Assembly (NCBI GenBank): GCA_030068145.1
Contig: JAPJBO010000190.1
Location: 62,001-126,000, forward strand
Direction: 5' to 3'
Source of the DNA: Diplonema papillatum
Taxonomy: Eukaryota > Euglenozoa > Diplonemea > Diplonemida > Diplonemidae
DNA length: 64,000 bases
The notes beneath the pieces are model-generated. The model ran no database searches and was not told the DNA's origin. It was given only the letters and a program-made list of their open reading frames with translations. Positions within the stretch are counted from its first letter, which is position 1. Each line of letters starts with the position of its first letter. Position numbers and translations under genes: made by a program. Below are positions 10,601-21,288 of the stretch, piece by piece.

Positions 10601-12041
10601 TCCGTCGGGCGAAGGTTTAACCGCGAAGCCAGCGGGTGGTCGAAGCAGCCTTAGCTCTCGTGGCTTAAAGTCTGGTCACGCTTGGCTCAAGGCAAAGCCA
10701 GTATGGCAAAGCGGCAAACAAGACCTTACGCATTCACGACCTTCGGTATCCCCCTTGTAAGCGACACCTCTACTACCCGTAACTGCATCGCAATGCCGGC
10801 CACCGTCTATTCCACGGTGCACGACGTCTATAGCTGAGACACACCGGTCTTGGTGTGCCGTGTCCACGGGCGGCGAATTAAATTTACGGATCGGCGCGCG
10901 GACGGGAGAAAACAGCGAGAGGGAAAAGCGCAGATAAAGCGAGAGCATGGAAGAAGAAAAAAACGATGGAAGAAAAGCTAGATTGTGCTCAAATTGACGC
11001 TCGCGGGAGGAAAAGCGGGGCACAAGCATATTTGATGGCAACACCCGTTCTGCTCGAGGTCAAAAGGAAGAGGTTAAAGGGGATCAAGGGTATCAAAGGG
11101 AGAGGAACCAAGATCGGAAGTGCAGTCCCCTGGAGGACGAACGAAGCGAAGAAACCGAGCAATCAACGGGTTAGGGACCTTTTGCGCCCAAACACAGCGT
11201 CTTCGATAATCGAGTGAGTGCGACCGATCAAACAATCTGAACTGGTCGTTGTCAGAACAGGTGGGTCTCAGCCACCTGTGATGATCCGATCGAAATCGAT
11301 GTGGCAGGAATCCATGGAAAACAAAAGACAGTCTAATCGAACCCTCTCCCCCCATGTCGAGCACACGGAGGCGGGTGTTTTCCTCGAACGAAGCAGATCA
11401 GCATCTCGTTTTCTTTTCTTCCGAACGACGACAGCAGGCACACATCTGTCTAACCGGTAGCTCCGACCACGGACCCGCTTGGAAAACGGGGGGAAAATTT
11501 CAGCCGTGCGAGATGGAGCACGAAAACTGAGAGTATTCGTATTCAAAAAAAATCTAGCGTCGAGCTAGTGCTGGTCAAACCCCTCGACGGGGTGAACTGG
11601 GTTGAGAGTCAGACAGATGGATGAACAGCAAGCGTCAAACTGGCGCACTCAAGAACGGCTGGTTCCTTCTCTGGCGCCTCAGCCTATGTCTTCTTCTTTC
11701 TTGCGAAACGAATATGAGCACGAGATGGAAGGTTGTCGCGAAGCGAAAACTATTTAAAAAACACTGGGAGGTTTAACTTACTATTCTTCCGTTTTTTGAG
11801 ACCGTTTTGTGGTTGTTCTCTTCTGGTAGTGAACGAGAATTGAAAAAAGGTGGGAAACAAACGCGGAGCGGGAGGACTTGAATCTAGAGGATAAGGTTTT
11901 ACTCGTTCATTCTGATGCGTCTGGATACCTACTGCGCCGTCTTCCAGACAAGAAAAGGCTTGGAAAGAAAATGGTGTGAAGGAAGATAATACGAAATCTA
12001 TCTTTTCGAGATTCCGTGGTGCAAAGAATGTGATTGAGTCT
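10601..12041. other. Intergenic downstream of HSP70-3, no gene seen
   Basis: About 1.4 kb with only short, unsupported ORFs on both strands. Confidence 0.5.
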
Positions 12042-14406
12042 TTAGTCGACTTCCTCGACCTGCGGGCCGGCACCGGCACCGGCACCACCCGGCATACCGC
12101 CCGGCATGCCACCTGGCATACCGCCCATACCCTCGGGCATACCACCTGCTCCACCAGCCTGCTGGTACATCTTCGTGACGATCGGCGAGCAGACACCCTC
12201 CAACTCCTTCATTCTCGAGTCGTACTCCTCCTTCGAGGCCTGTTGTGTGGTGGTGTGTTGTGTTGTGTTGTGGTGTGTTGTGTTGTGTTGTGTGTGTTGT
12301 GTTGTGTTGTGTTGTGTTGTGTTGTGTTGTGTTGTGTTGTGTGTTGTGTTGTGTTGTGTTGTGTTGTGTTGTGTTGTGTTGTGTTGTGTTGTGTTGTGTT
12401 GTGTTGTGTTGTGTTGTGTTGTGTTGTGTTGTGTTGTGTTGTGTTGTGTTGTGTTGTGTTGTGTTGTGTTGTGTTGTGTTGTGTTGTGTTGTGTTGTGTT
12501 GTGTTGTGTTGTGTTGTGTGGTGTCTTGTGTTGTGTTGTGTGCTGTGGAAATAGGCAAAACAGCAGTACTCATTCGGTGCATTAAATCGATTCCACAAAT
12601 ATCCGCGCGCTGATGAAAGCACGAAACAAGGAACATCGAGCATACCTCCTGGGAGCCGTCGAGCCACTTGATGGCTTCGTCGCAGGCGTCGAGGATGGTC
12701 TTCTTGTCCTCCGCGGAGAGCATGGCGCCAGTCTTCTCGTCGTTGGCGGTGTTCTTCATGGAGTAGGCGTAGTTCTCGAGCCCGTTCTTCGAGTCGATCC
12801 TCTCCTTCGCCAGCTTGTCCGCCTCAGCGAACTTCTCGGCGTCCTTGCACATGGCGTCGATCTCGGACTGCGACAGTCTGCCCTTCTCGTTCGTGATGGT
12901 CACCTGCGACTTCTTGCCCGTCGTCTTGTCCTCAGCAGACACGTTCATGATACCGTTCGCGTCAACGTCGAACGTCACCTCGATCTGCGGGACACCACGC
13001 GGCGCAGGCGGGATGCCAGACAAGTCGAACGTACCGAGCAAGTGGCAGTCCTTCGTCATCGCCCTCTCACCCTCGAACACCTGGATGTGCACTCCCGGCT
13101 GGTTGTCAGAGTACGTCGAGAACACCTGGCTCTTCTTCGTCGGGATCGTCGTGTTCCTCTTGATCAGCGAGGTCATCACTCCGCCCGCCGTCTCGATTCC
13201 GAGCGTCAGCGGCGTCACGTCAAGCAGCAGGATCTGCTCCGTCTGCTTGCTCTGTCCTCCCGTCAGCACGAAAGCCTGCACGGCCGCTCCGAACGCAACA
13301 GCCTCGTCAGGGTTGATCGACTTGTTCAGTTCCTTTCCTCCGAAGAAGTCGCTCACCATCGACTGGATCTTCGGGATCCTCGTCGACCCGCCGACAAGCA
13401 CCACCTCGTGGATCGATCGCTTGTCCATCTTCGCGTCACCCAGCACCTGCTCCACCGGGCGCAGGCACGATCGGAACAGGTCCGCGCACAGCTCCTCGAA
13501 ACGAGCCCGCGTGACCGACGTGTAGAAGTCAATTCCCTCGAACAGCGAGTCAATCTCGATGCTCGTCTGCGCGGCAGACGAAAGCGCCCTCTTGGCACGC
13601 TCGCACGCCGTTCGCAGACGTCTCTGCGCACGCTGGTTCGTCGTCAGGTCCTTCTTGTGCTTCCTCTTGAACTCCTCCACGAAGTGCGTCACCATGCGGT
13701 TGTCGAAGTCCTCTCCACCCAAGTGCGTGTCTCCCGCGGTCGCCTTCACTTCGAAGATTCCTCCGTCAATCGTCAGCAGAGTCACATCGAACGTACCACC
13801 GCCCAAGTCGAAGATCAGGATGTTCTTCTCAACTTCGTCCGTCTTGTCCAGACCGTACGCGATCGCGGCCGCCGTCGGCTCGTTGATGATTCGCAGCACC
13901 TCCAACCCGGAGATCGTCCCGGCGTCCTTCGTCGCCTGTCTCTGCGAGTCGTTGAAGTACGCAGGCACCGTCACGACTGCCTTCTTCACGGTCTTCCCCA
14001 GGAACGCCTCAGCCGTCTCCTTCATCTTGATCAGCACCATCGCGGAGATCTCCTCCGGCATGAACGTCTTCGTCTCACCCAAGTACTCAACCTGGATCAG
14101 CGGCTTCCCGTCGGCCTTCGATGTCACCTTGAACGGCCAGTGCTTCATGTCGCTCTGCACCGACGAGTCCGACACCTTACGGCCGATCAGTCTCTTCGCG
14201 TCGAACACCGTGTTCGTCGGGTTCATCGCCACCTGGTTCTTCGCCGCATCACCGATCAGACGCTCGCTGTCCGTGAACGCAACGTACGACGGGGTTGTCC
14301 TGTTTCCCTGGTCGTTCGCGATGATCTCCACTCTCTCGTTCTGCCACACTCCAACGCATGAGTACGTCGTACCCAAGTCGATTCCGATAGCTCCGTCGAA
14401 AGCCAT
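12042..14406 (-). CDS. HSP70: Cytosolic HSP70, copy 3 (complete, one intron)
   Basis: Same protein as copy 2. Exon 1 is 14406-12646 (587 codons), exon 2 is 12239-12042 (65 codons plus TAA), total 652 residues ending EEVD. The intron is 12645-12240, 406 nt, with the same GTATGC donor, the same unique start and the same (TTGTG)n filling. Because 406 is not a multiple of three, retention here shifts the frame, unlike copy 2. The coding difference seen against copy 2 (an ACG/ACA Thr codon in the RTTPSY region) is silent. The three HSP70 starts are spaced 6.8 and 6.5 kb apart, but the spacers are unrelated, so either the spacers turned over or conversion keeps only the coding parts alike. Confidence 0.95.
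12241..12530. repeat. (TTGTG)n microsatellite inside the HSP70-3 intron
   Basis: Same pentamer as in HSP70-2 with a different unit number and different irregular units, showing length instability since duplication. Confidence 0.97.
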
Positions 14407-15425
14407 GTTGATAAACTAATAAAACTAGTTGCTTATAATGCGATTACCTACAAACGGGTTGTATCAGAAGTACAAAGACCCTTGCCTGCCTTCTGTATTT
14501 ATTCTACCCTCGGTATCTGGGCATGCCTGCCAAGTCAATTCGCTCCATGAAACTTCTCGTTACTGGGATGCGTTCGCGGTGAAGTCTCATCCCATCTACT
14601 GTGCAGATTGGATGAGCCCTGGGAACTCGCTGAACATAGCTAACAAACGACGAAAGCACGTTGATACTCAAAGACGTCCTCTTCGACGCAAGATAGGCGA
14701 CGAGCTGCGCTTCACCTCCCTGTTCCACGACCCCCGGTTCTTATGTCCCTCCAAAACTGGTGGAGTCATTTGCACGCAATGAGTACCATGCGACAGCACT
14801 GGTCTACAAAGAGGCTGTATTTTTTGCGCATGCCAATGCACACTGTACACGTCTACTGCGCACATGCGTCGTGATACGTCACTAAAAGCCGAGCAGCCAG
14901 TATAGTCAACGTATCGCGGCGACACTGCGCGACGGCAGTTTTCACTCCACTTCGGCCACGTTCGCCGCGCTTGTGCGTTACCCTAAGTCTTGGGTGCACA
15001 CGCCCGGCAGAAAGCAGCACCACATTTTCGAGTCCTCTTTTAGCGGGTGGCTCGGGTTGCTCGTGGCGACGTCGCCGGACCACCTCCGCTTTCTCGCTGT
15101 TGCAGCTGGGATTCTTTCTGGATCGATGTTCTCGTCCGCTTAACTCGCTGCGTGCTGTCGTGACACGTTGCAGAAATTGAGCGCTGTTGTCACGCACACG
15201 GATTTTTCAAGTACCGCAAATGGGTTCGATAGTGAAGGGTTAAATCCCCAGTTCAGCTGACCCCAAAATCAGCCAGAATTCTTCACGAACTTGGCCGTTC
15301 AGGAATAAAAACGGGGTCCTCACGGCCTTTCATGCTCGTCGGGGTCGCGTTCCCAGTCACTCCGTTGCCCCAGTTGCTTGTCGTCTTCTTTCATTACTAC
15401 TCCCCCCACGTGGTTGTGAAGGATT
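14407..15425. other. HSP70-3 upstream region and intergenic, no gene seen
   Basis: The first 40 bp match the HSP70-1 leader almost exactly, including the candidate 32-nt GTAATC...TTAG segment. The rest shows nothing recognisable. Confidence 0.4.
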
Positions 15426-15427
15426 CC

Positions 15428-15520
15428 AGGCTTGCCCCCCCAGGGACTTTGCTAAGAACCATCCGTCCATCCGCTGATTTTGGCCGATTCTTAACAAAGT
15501 CCCTGTGCCCCCCCCCCTAT
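15428..15520. mobile_element. Short inverted-repeat element (C-tract, GGGACTTTG ends)
   Basis: CAGGGACTTTGCTAAGAA on the left is mirrored by TTCTTAACAAAGTCCCTG on the right, with C-runs outside. The reverse complement of 63525-63600 (C-run, CTTGTTAAGGACCATCC, CATCCATC) resembles its left part, so this is a small family. No coding capacity. Confidence 0.5.
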
Positions 15521-15532
15521 AGCTACACGGTG

Positions 15533-15630
15533 CACTAGTCAAGGACTTTTTTGACTTTGACTAGTGGTTTTACTAGTCAAAATTTTGACTAGTAAAATGA
15601 CTAGTGCCACTAGTAAAAATGACTAGTGAT
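15533..15630. repeat. ACTAGT-rich interspersed palindromes
   Basis: The hexamer ACTAGT or the pair ACTAG/CTAGT occurs about nine times in 90 bp, giving overlapping self-complementary segments (for example GACTAGTGG and CCACTAGT). It adjoins the inverted-repeat element. Confidence 0.7.
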
Positions 15631-17103
15631 TTAGACAAAATCCACCTAACCTGGACCCAAATCCTGGGTGTTTCGAGAGTTTTCGAGGGGTTTCACGGCA
15701 CTACCGTGACCACCGGTGCCCAGACACCACAAACCACCTGGGCAACCCCAGTTTTCGCGAGCGACAGGCCGAGTTGCGAGGTTTTTGGTTGGAAAGTTCC
15801 TGAGCTTGTATGGCCTAGCAAACATAGTGCAAACGACAGTGCTATCCCTACGGTGAGGTCAGAGACATGTCGTGACAGGTCTCAGACACTGGACATAATG
15901 CGGGCTTCCGACCACATTCAAACTCTGGTCCGTAGATTCGGCTTGTCGCTCATGGCGCTCCTATCGCCTTGGCATCGCACCCGACACAGTGCATTTACAG
16001 TAGTGGGTTCCCTAAAACCCACGAAGAAATGAGAGATGGTCGGCAGGTCTTCTTGCCGAGCTTCCCAACATGAATGTGCAACAGGTGCTGCAACACGCTG
16101 CCGACTTGTCGCGGCGCATTCTTGTGCCGCAGGCCAGGTTTCAAGCATCGAGCTGGCGATCGGCTTCGAGGTCTCACCCGATTCGAAATCGTCGAATCCT
16201 GGCCATCTGGGAAGACAGAGAAGCTCGCCGCCAACCAGAGGGGGAAGACGCTCGGGACGATGCCCTGCGCTGTCTCGCCTGTGCGTGACGTGCAGTGGCG
16301 GCAGCCTACAGAGCGCGTAGCCAACCCGGCGCTAAAAGGAACAACGCAGCCGCCCTCGCAAGAGGTATACAAAGTCTACCGATGAGAGCGACTGCGGCAA
16401 GTAGTTGCGTGAACTGCCCACGTAACCCCAATTCCTGCGTCTTTTTCGATCTCGCCAACCATCCAACATCTCGGCACGCACAAATGATATATGAGGCGTT
16501 GAGTCCGAACTAGGAAGGAAGTGTAAACCGCGCGAGGGGGGAAAGATTGCTGAAAGTTGCACTTCAACGTTTTCGCGAAGTGGGGACGGTCAGCCGCGAG
16601 AAGACGCGGTATGTCGACCTCCTATGGCAGTATTGGGAAGATACGAATCGAAATCGTGGATTGGAATCCCAAGCTCCAGAAATGGAGGGAAGACATAAAA
16701 AAAAAGAAAAAGGTGGTTGGTCGGTTGACCTGGCAACTATCTAGTGGCCTGCTGCTCGCTACTCGCCATGAACACAAAGCTATGATGCAAAGACGTGTCT
16801 GTGGACAAAAACACGCTCAGTCTGAGCAGCACAAGTCAGTACGTCACGCATACTTCACCGACATCTCAACACTGGGAATGCAGCGCTAATATCTCGTACC
16901 ATCATTTCTCGTCTCAGCGGTTGGATTTGGTTCCCTGCTTGCGAATCAGGATCGGGCTGCTGTGTCCAGAAAGCATTGGCAGGCAGGACGAGGACTTCTG
17001 CCAGGACACGCCTTGTGAACTCGCACCTGCTCCTTCGGACTGCCTTGCCCACGGGCGGGTCCAAGAAGTTACGAAGGACGGAAATACCTGAAGCGTGCCC
17101 CCT
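15631..17103. other. Intergenic, no supported gene
   Basis: A plus-strand ORF of 142 codons (15604-16032) and several overlapping ones exist, but composition and lack of any motif do not support them. Confidence 0.4.
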
Positions 17104-17625
17104 TCACTGCTGGCGACGTAGTTCTTCGCGGCGCGTTCGCACCAAACGCTGGACGCATACATTCAGGGCAAGGAATACAGCGACAACCACGCACACAAGC
17201 GGGAGGTACTGCCGAAGCAGCTCAAAGAACATGCGCTGCGCCTCGGCATCGATGTCAGAAGACGCGTCGGCGGCGCGCAAGCTGTCGTGCATGGCCTGCC
17301 GCATGGGGCAGAGCGGCATGCAGAAGTCGTTGCTTGAGCGAACAACGCCGCCCACGACGTACCCGATCAACTCGTCGTACAACATGTCCACCGCATACTC
17401 GCACGGGAGCACCCCTACCGCCGACATAGCGCAAACGTTGTCTAAAGCCTCGATGGCCGATGCTTCCCGCAAGCTCCCCTCCCGTCTCACGACGCCCTCC
17501 AACTTCCCCACGGCCTCCTCGCACGCTTTGCAACGTGCCCACTCCATTTGATCCTGCGACCATCCCTCGCGGTCTTCCCCAGCGGCGGAAACCAAGAAGA
17601 GCAGGAGGAACGGCGGCCCTCGCAT
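17104..17625 (-). CDS. Saposin-like single-pass membrane protein
   Basis: 173 residues. The ATG at 17625 starts a signal peptide (MRGPPFLLLFLVSAAG). The luminal part has cysteines in a saposin-type order: CKAC, then one Cys in DNVC, one in LPCEYAV, then FCMPLC, separated by helical stretches. A hydrophobic segment of about 18 residues (LPLVCVVVAVFLALNVCV, roughly residues 141-158) is followed by a basic tail (RTRREELRRQQ), so a type I membrane protein with cytosolic basic end is likely. The function is unknown; saposin-like domains usually bind lipids or partner proteins in the secretory pathway. It is a single exon with no clear partner gene nearby. The + strand ORF over it is its antisense shadow. 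Confidence 0.65.
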   Translation of the reverse strand: MRGPPFLLLFLVSAAGEDREGWSQDQMEWARCKACEEAVGKLEGVVRREGSLREASAIEALDNVCAMSAVGVLPCEYAVDMLYDELIGYVVGGVVRSSNDFCMPLCPMRQAMHDSLRAADASSDIDAEAQRMFFELLRQYLPLVCVVVAVFLALNVCVQRLVRTRREELRRQQ

Positions 17626-17675
17626 TATTATTCAGCCCGCGGACAGCAAAAAGCGGCCCAACCCCCTTCCCGTAA

Positions 17676-18113
17676 TTCCTGGTCGATTGGACTGGAACAC
17701 GAGGCCGGTGGGATTTGCAAACAAGTGAGGCTTCGGACTCAAAAGCGCCGCGGAATGAAATTGGCCGATATGATGAGTTGCAAACAAGTGAGGCTTCGGA
17801 CTCAAAAGCGCCGCGGAATGAAATTGGCCGATATGATGAGTTGCAAACAAGTGAGGCTTCGGACTCAAAAGCGCCGCGGAATGAAATTGGCCGATATGAT
17901 GAGTTGCAAACAAGTGAGGCTTCGGACTCAAAAGCGCCGCGGAATGAAATTGGCCGATATGATGAGTTGCAAACAAGTGAGGCTTCGGACTCAAAAGCGC
18001 CGCGGAATGAAATTGGCCGATATGATGAGGAACTCAGAGAAGACCCCACGGTTTCGCTCACGCCACGTGACTTGGTTTGGGGCAATGGACGGCACGGCTT
18101 CTCCCTCGCCTGA
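17676..18113 (+). CDS. Possible repeat-containing ORF (or last exon)
   Basis: Open from 17676 to the stop at 18111-18113 with no ATG at its start. It holds five 21-residue repeats and then about 30 residues of ordinary composition. If real it would be an exon whose start lies upstream. No splice site is clear and the antisense frame is also open, so this is weak. Confidence 0.2.
   Translation, partial: FLVDWTGTRGRWDLQTSEASDSKAPRNEIGRYDELQTSEASDSKAPRNEIGRYDELQTSEASDSKAPRNEIGRYDELQTSEASDSKAPRNEIGRYDELQTSEASDSKAPRNEIGRYDEELREDPTVSLTPRDLVWGNGRHGFSLA
17716..18032. repeat. 63-bp minisatellite, five units, open in several frames
   Basis: Five nearly perfect copies of a 63-bp unit. The length is a multiple of three and the unit lacks stops in several frames. 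One + frame reads QTSEASDSKAPRNEIGRYDEL per unit and continues as REDPTVSLTPRDLVWGNGRH to a stop at 18113, which looks protein-like. The minus frame reads SSYRPISFRGAFESEASLVC. Confidence 0.95.
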
Positions 18114-18587
18114 GGAAGTAGAGACGATGCCGACGCTCGCGGAGAAAATGCCAGAGGACCCGTTCCTCCGCGTTTCAGAAGGACGACAACGACCAACAAC
18201 TGTCTCGCGTCCAAGTACAGGGACGTGGAATGCTGGTGGATCCAGCTCGAAACGGACCTTTTAGGGAGCTGCTGCGTGGCTTGTGCAGCCCGCCAAGGAG
18301 TCGAAGCAAGCGGAAGTCAAGAGGCTCGGCGCGTGCGGGGTTACGAGGGAAAGATGCCCTCATGACTACACCGGCTCCATGAAAAACAGGAGAGTAAACT
18401 AGGCGAAACTATCGAATTTTATGAGCCCCGCTGTTAGGTTCTGCGCAAACATTCTTGCGTGTCTGGCAGAAGAGGAAAGATGCACACAATCTCAACTGAT
18501 CGCATTGAGACCACATGCATTGCGTGCACTTGTCAACTGGTAGCAAAACGAAGCGGGAAAACAAAGACAGTATCTTCGAGCCACTCT

Positions 18588-18911
18588 TCAGTGACAAAAG
18601 ATCCGTCCTGCCTGAGAGTTCTTCTCTGGACACTGGTTCAGAGAAAGGAAGTGAAAGGGTTTCCAAAGACACTTCAGGATCCGTGGATCGAGAGCCCCAG
18701 GTGGGTTCCAGTGGCTTTGTGTGCACAGGTACCTTGACCAACTGATCAGGGAATGACCTGCAACAAGAGAGATTGCACGCCTACAGCAGGAGGTCGGTTC
18801 GTCGCGAGTAGCGAACACTACGATATGTTTAACCGCCCTCAGTTTGTCTTCCCGTGTACTCCCGTCAGCTTCCGATGTGTTGACTACAGTCGCACCAGCA
18901 TCGTGGATCAC
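18588..18911 (-). CDS. Hypothetical ORF related to the ORF at 19034-19348
   Basis: Begins MIHDAGATVVNTSEADG, which matches SIHDAGDGTAVNATEAD in the neighbouring ORF with a one-residue insertion. A 3-nt indel that keeps the frame hints that this segment was coding. The rest of the frame is unconvincing. Possibly a decayed tandem duplicate or an exon. Confidence 0.25.
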   Translation of the reverse strand: MIHDAGATVVNTSEADGSTREDKLRAVKHIVVFATRDEPTSCCRRAISLVAGHSLISWSRYLCTQSHWNPPGALDPRILKCLWKPFHFLSLNQCPEKNSQAGRIFCH

Positions 18912-19033
18912 TATCCGCGGTAGTCGTCATGCAAACTCCAGCTTGTGCCGAAACGTGGGCTTCTCGTTGCGCACGCTAGCGGCTGGTGCTTGCGTAATGT
19001 GCAAGTTCGCCAAGCGAAAGCAGCGAGGCACGC

Positions 19034-19348
19034 CTACGAAGGCGTCTTGTGACCGACGTCGAAGAGCGGTTTGTCGGACATGTTGAACGGCCCGGGCCTG
19101 CCCAGCGGTTGCGTGGTGCTCCAGTGCTGCTTGATCTGGACGACCTTTTTCCGCCGGCTCCGTCTCGATTTCGACTGCTTGATCACGTCAGCTTCCGTCG
19201 CGTTGACCGCAGTCCCGTCGCCGGCATCGTGGATGCTCGGCTCTGGCCCCTGCAGAACGGTGTCTGCATCCGACCGCGTCGGGTCGTAGTAAGGCGCCCT
19301 GTCCGCGTAGATCTCGTGCTTTACAGGCACGCTCGTCGACTCGTCCAT
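19034..19348 (-). CDS. Hypothetical small basic protein
   Basis: 104 codons from an ATG at 19348. The N-terminus is acidic and polar (MDESTSVPVKHEIYADRAPYYD), the middle holds HDAG..VNATEAD, followed by a basic stretch KSRRSRRKKVVQIKQHW that could be a nuclear localisation or RNA-contact segment, and the end is KPLFDVGHKTPS. No family is recognised. A partial duplicate of its middle lies at about 18845-18911. Confidence 0.4.
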   Translation of the reverse strand: MDESTSVPVKHEIYADRAPYYDPTRSDADTVLQGPEPSIHDAGDGTAVNATEADVIKQSKSRRSRRKKVVQIKQHWSTTQPLGRPGPFNMSDKPLFDVGHKTPS

Positions 19349-19404
19349 GATGATGTCGTTGATCGGGAGATCTGTGCGGCGTTTTGGATCACATTAACAC
19401 ACAG

Positions 19405-19485
19405 GAGGGGGGAAATCTTAGCTTGTTGTTCGGGTAGAATATTGTCATGATGCATGCCCGATCTTATCATCAAGTCTTCTCCGGT
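19405..19485. repeat. Diverged relative of the hairpin tail repeat
   Basis: GGGGGGAAATCTTAG, ATGATGCATG and ATCATCAAGTCTTCT follow the same order as in the copies at 25659, 45902 and 62355, but the hairpins are poorly kept. Assignment is tentative. Confidence 0.3.
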
Positions 19486-20013
19486 TTCCACAGATTCATT
19501 CCCGATCTTTCCTCAGCCATCTATAGATACTGTTGAAGATGGTCAGCAGCACGTACACAGTAGTATCACACTGACAGAAACAGGAATAGATCGCAAACGA
19601 CACGCCAGATGTTCTGCAACGGCCAAGACATGAGAACATACACAACGGGCACATCGGATCGAAACGTCGGATCTCATCGGTCCCTGGTCGGAGCGGGAGC
19701 TGATTTTTCTCTGCCATTTCTTCCACCTGATTGTGTGTGTGGGCGACATCTTAACTGGATTGCTAGTGCGAAGCCTGGAATGACGAGCACTCTTCATCCG
19801 GATTGTGGCAGCAAAGGTTGGCCAATCTCGTTTGTTAAACGACGTTCGACATCAGCACTGGCAAAGTGGCGCGAGCTGGCGTGCGCAGCATCCACCCCCT
19901 AAAGAAGTTGCATTTCACAGGCAGTGAAATACAACTTTAATAAGAGGTGGGTTGATGCGCTCGTCGGGTGGAGCTGTCTTCGTCGATTCCTCCTGCGGCC
20001 CTCGGCACCTTCG
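19486..20013. other. Intergenic, nothing recognised
   Basis: Short ORFs only; no repeat family from this window was seen here. Confidence 0.4.
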
Positions 20014-20814
20014 TCACGAACCGGGAATCGTAGGAATCTTGCTTTGTTCGTACCCCATGCGTCGAGAAAACAGCTTAGGGACTTGCAAGATGGCCAAGGT
20101 AAGCCGGTCCACCCCTGCACGGAATTGCTTGGTGCACAGGTCTGGCGGGAGGGGATGGAGGTTGCGAGGGGGGAATCTCTCATCGAAGTATCGACTAGTT
20201 CGATAGAGTTTGTGCGAACGGAGCATTTTTTGAGTTGGGTCTTGCATTAATAAAACGAAGCGACGGGCGTACATCATCAGTCGAACCATGATGGTGGAAA
20301 TCACAAGGTAAACGTTATTGTTCTTTCGTGTCTGGGTCCACCCTGGCCATACCGTAGCGCACGCGTCGATAATGCTTTCGACGTAGAATTTCAGGTTTCG
20401 CTCCGTGAAGTTTTGCACGGCGGTCTTCGGCGCCGGCGTCCCGTCGTCGAACTCCCAGTCGGCACCCATGGCCAGCTCGTTGAAGTCGCCCATGGCGCCG
20501 TGTCCGAAGAACAGCCGCTCGGTCGTGTTTTGCGGGACGTGCCCGCGCCTCGCCTGCCGCCCGCAGCAGGCCCGCGACAGCTCGCCCTGCGCGAACAGGC
20601 GGACGGCCTTCATTCTTGCCGCGACGCGGCGCGCCCTCCCCCGGCTACCCCCACTCTCCCCGGGACTTCTTCTTCTGGTGTTGTCGTGGCGTTTGGAAGG
20701 TGGAAGACCAGTAGTAGTAGTAGTATGTGTCATCCTAATCCGGGAACAAGTCAGGGAGAAGAACGGAGCAATCTTTACAAACGAGCGAGTGACATAAGGT
20801 GGCCGCTTGAGCAA
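20014..20814 (-). CDS. Hypothetical protein (single long frame)
   Basis: Open for 266 codons from an ATG at 20814; a later start (MGDFNELAMGADWEFDDG or MKAVRLFAQGEL) is as likely because the first 65 residues are Arg/Ser/Thr-rich and poor. The central part has ordinary composition: FTERNLKFYVESIIDACATV, then VYLVISTIMVRLMMYARRFVLL, which is moderately hydrophobic and could be a membrane or amphipathic helix, then RSHKLYRTSRYFDERF and a Pro/Arg-rich end. No family is recognised and introns cannot be excluded. Confidence 0.35.
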   Translation of the reverse strand: MLKRPPYVTRSFVKIAPFFSLTCSRIRMTHTTTTTGLPPSKRHDNTRRRSPGESGGSRGRARRVAARMKAVRLFAQGELSRACCGRQARRGHVPQNTTERLFFGHGAMGDFNELAMGADWEFDDGTPAPKTAVQNFTERNLKFYVESIIDACATVWPGWTQTRKNNNVYLVISTIMVRLMMYARRFVLLMQDPTQKMLRSHKLYRTSRYFDERFPPRNLHPLPPDLCTKQFRAGVDRLTLAILQVPKLFSRRMGYEQSKIPTIPGS

Positions 20815-21288
20815 TCCGAGCGCACACAGCAGCAGTGACGCGTCGGCAGTATTTGCACTTCAGGATGATAAGGAGGTGGAAAACCAACAATTTAACAATC
20901 CCTCTTTGTTGTCGTTTCCGTACTCCGGTGATGGTAAGACGGTAGCTGCTCCGTTCTTTAACTATGTCCGGTGTGTGGTATATCCGGTCTGTCCGAATTC
21001 CGTTGTATGCCCACCTGGCCTGTAGCATATCCGACTTGTATTCCATTCTGTATGCCTATTCAGTTTCGGCAGTGCACCAGCGGACGTCCACAAAGCATGA
21101 TAATAAGTTCTCGTGGGTGTACCCGGAACACTTCATCGTTCGAAACTACGCGGTCCAAAGTGGTATAGTAAAGGTGAGGCGAGCCTTGAGTACAGCAGAC
21201 GGGGCAGGATAGACTTCTAATTGTAACGGGGAACATAAACGCGATCGGGCCTCTCTTTTTAGGGAGGCGCGAGGGGCTTGACACATAA
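20815..21288. other. Intergenic, nothing recognised
   Basis: Low to moderate GC with short unsupported ORFs. Confidence 0.4.

Noticed and set aside
10670-10700. CTTGGCTCAAGGC as part of a dinoflagellate-type spliced leader RNA gene
   Set aside because: Only the last bases resemble the leader; no donor and Sm-site layout follows.
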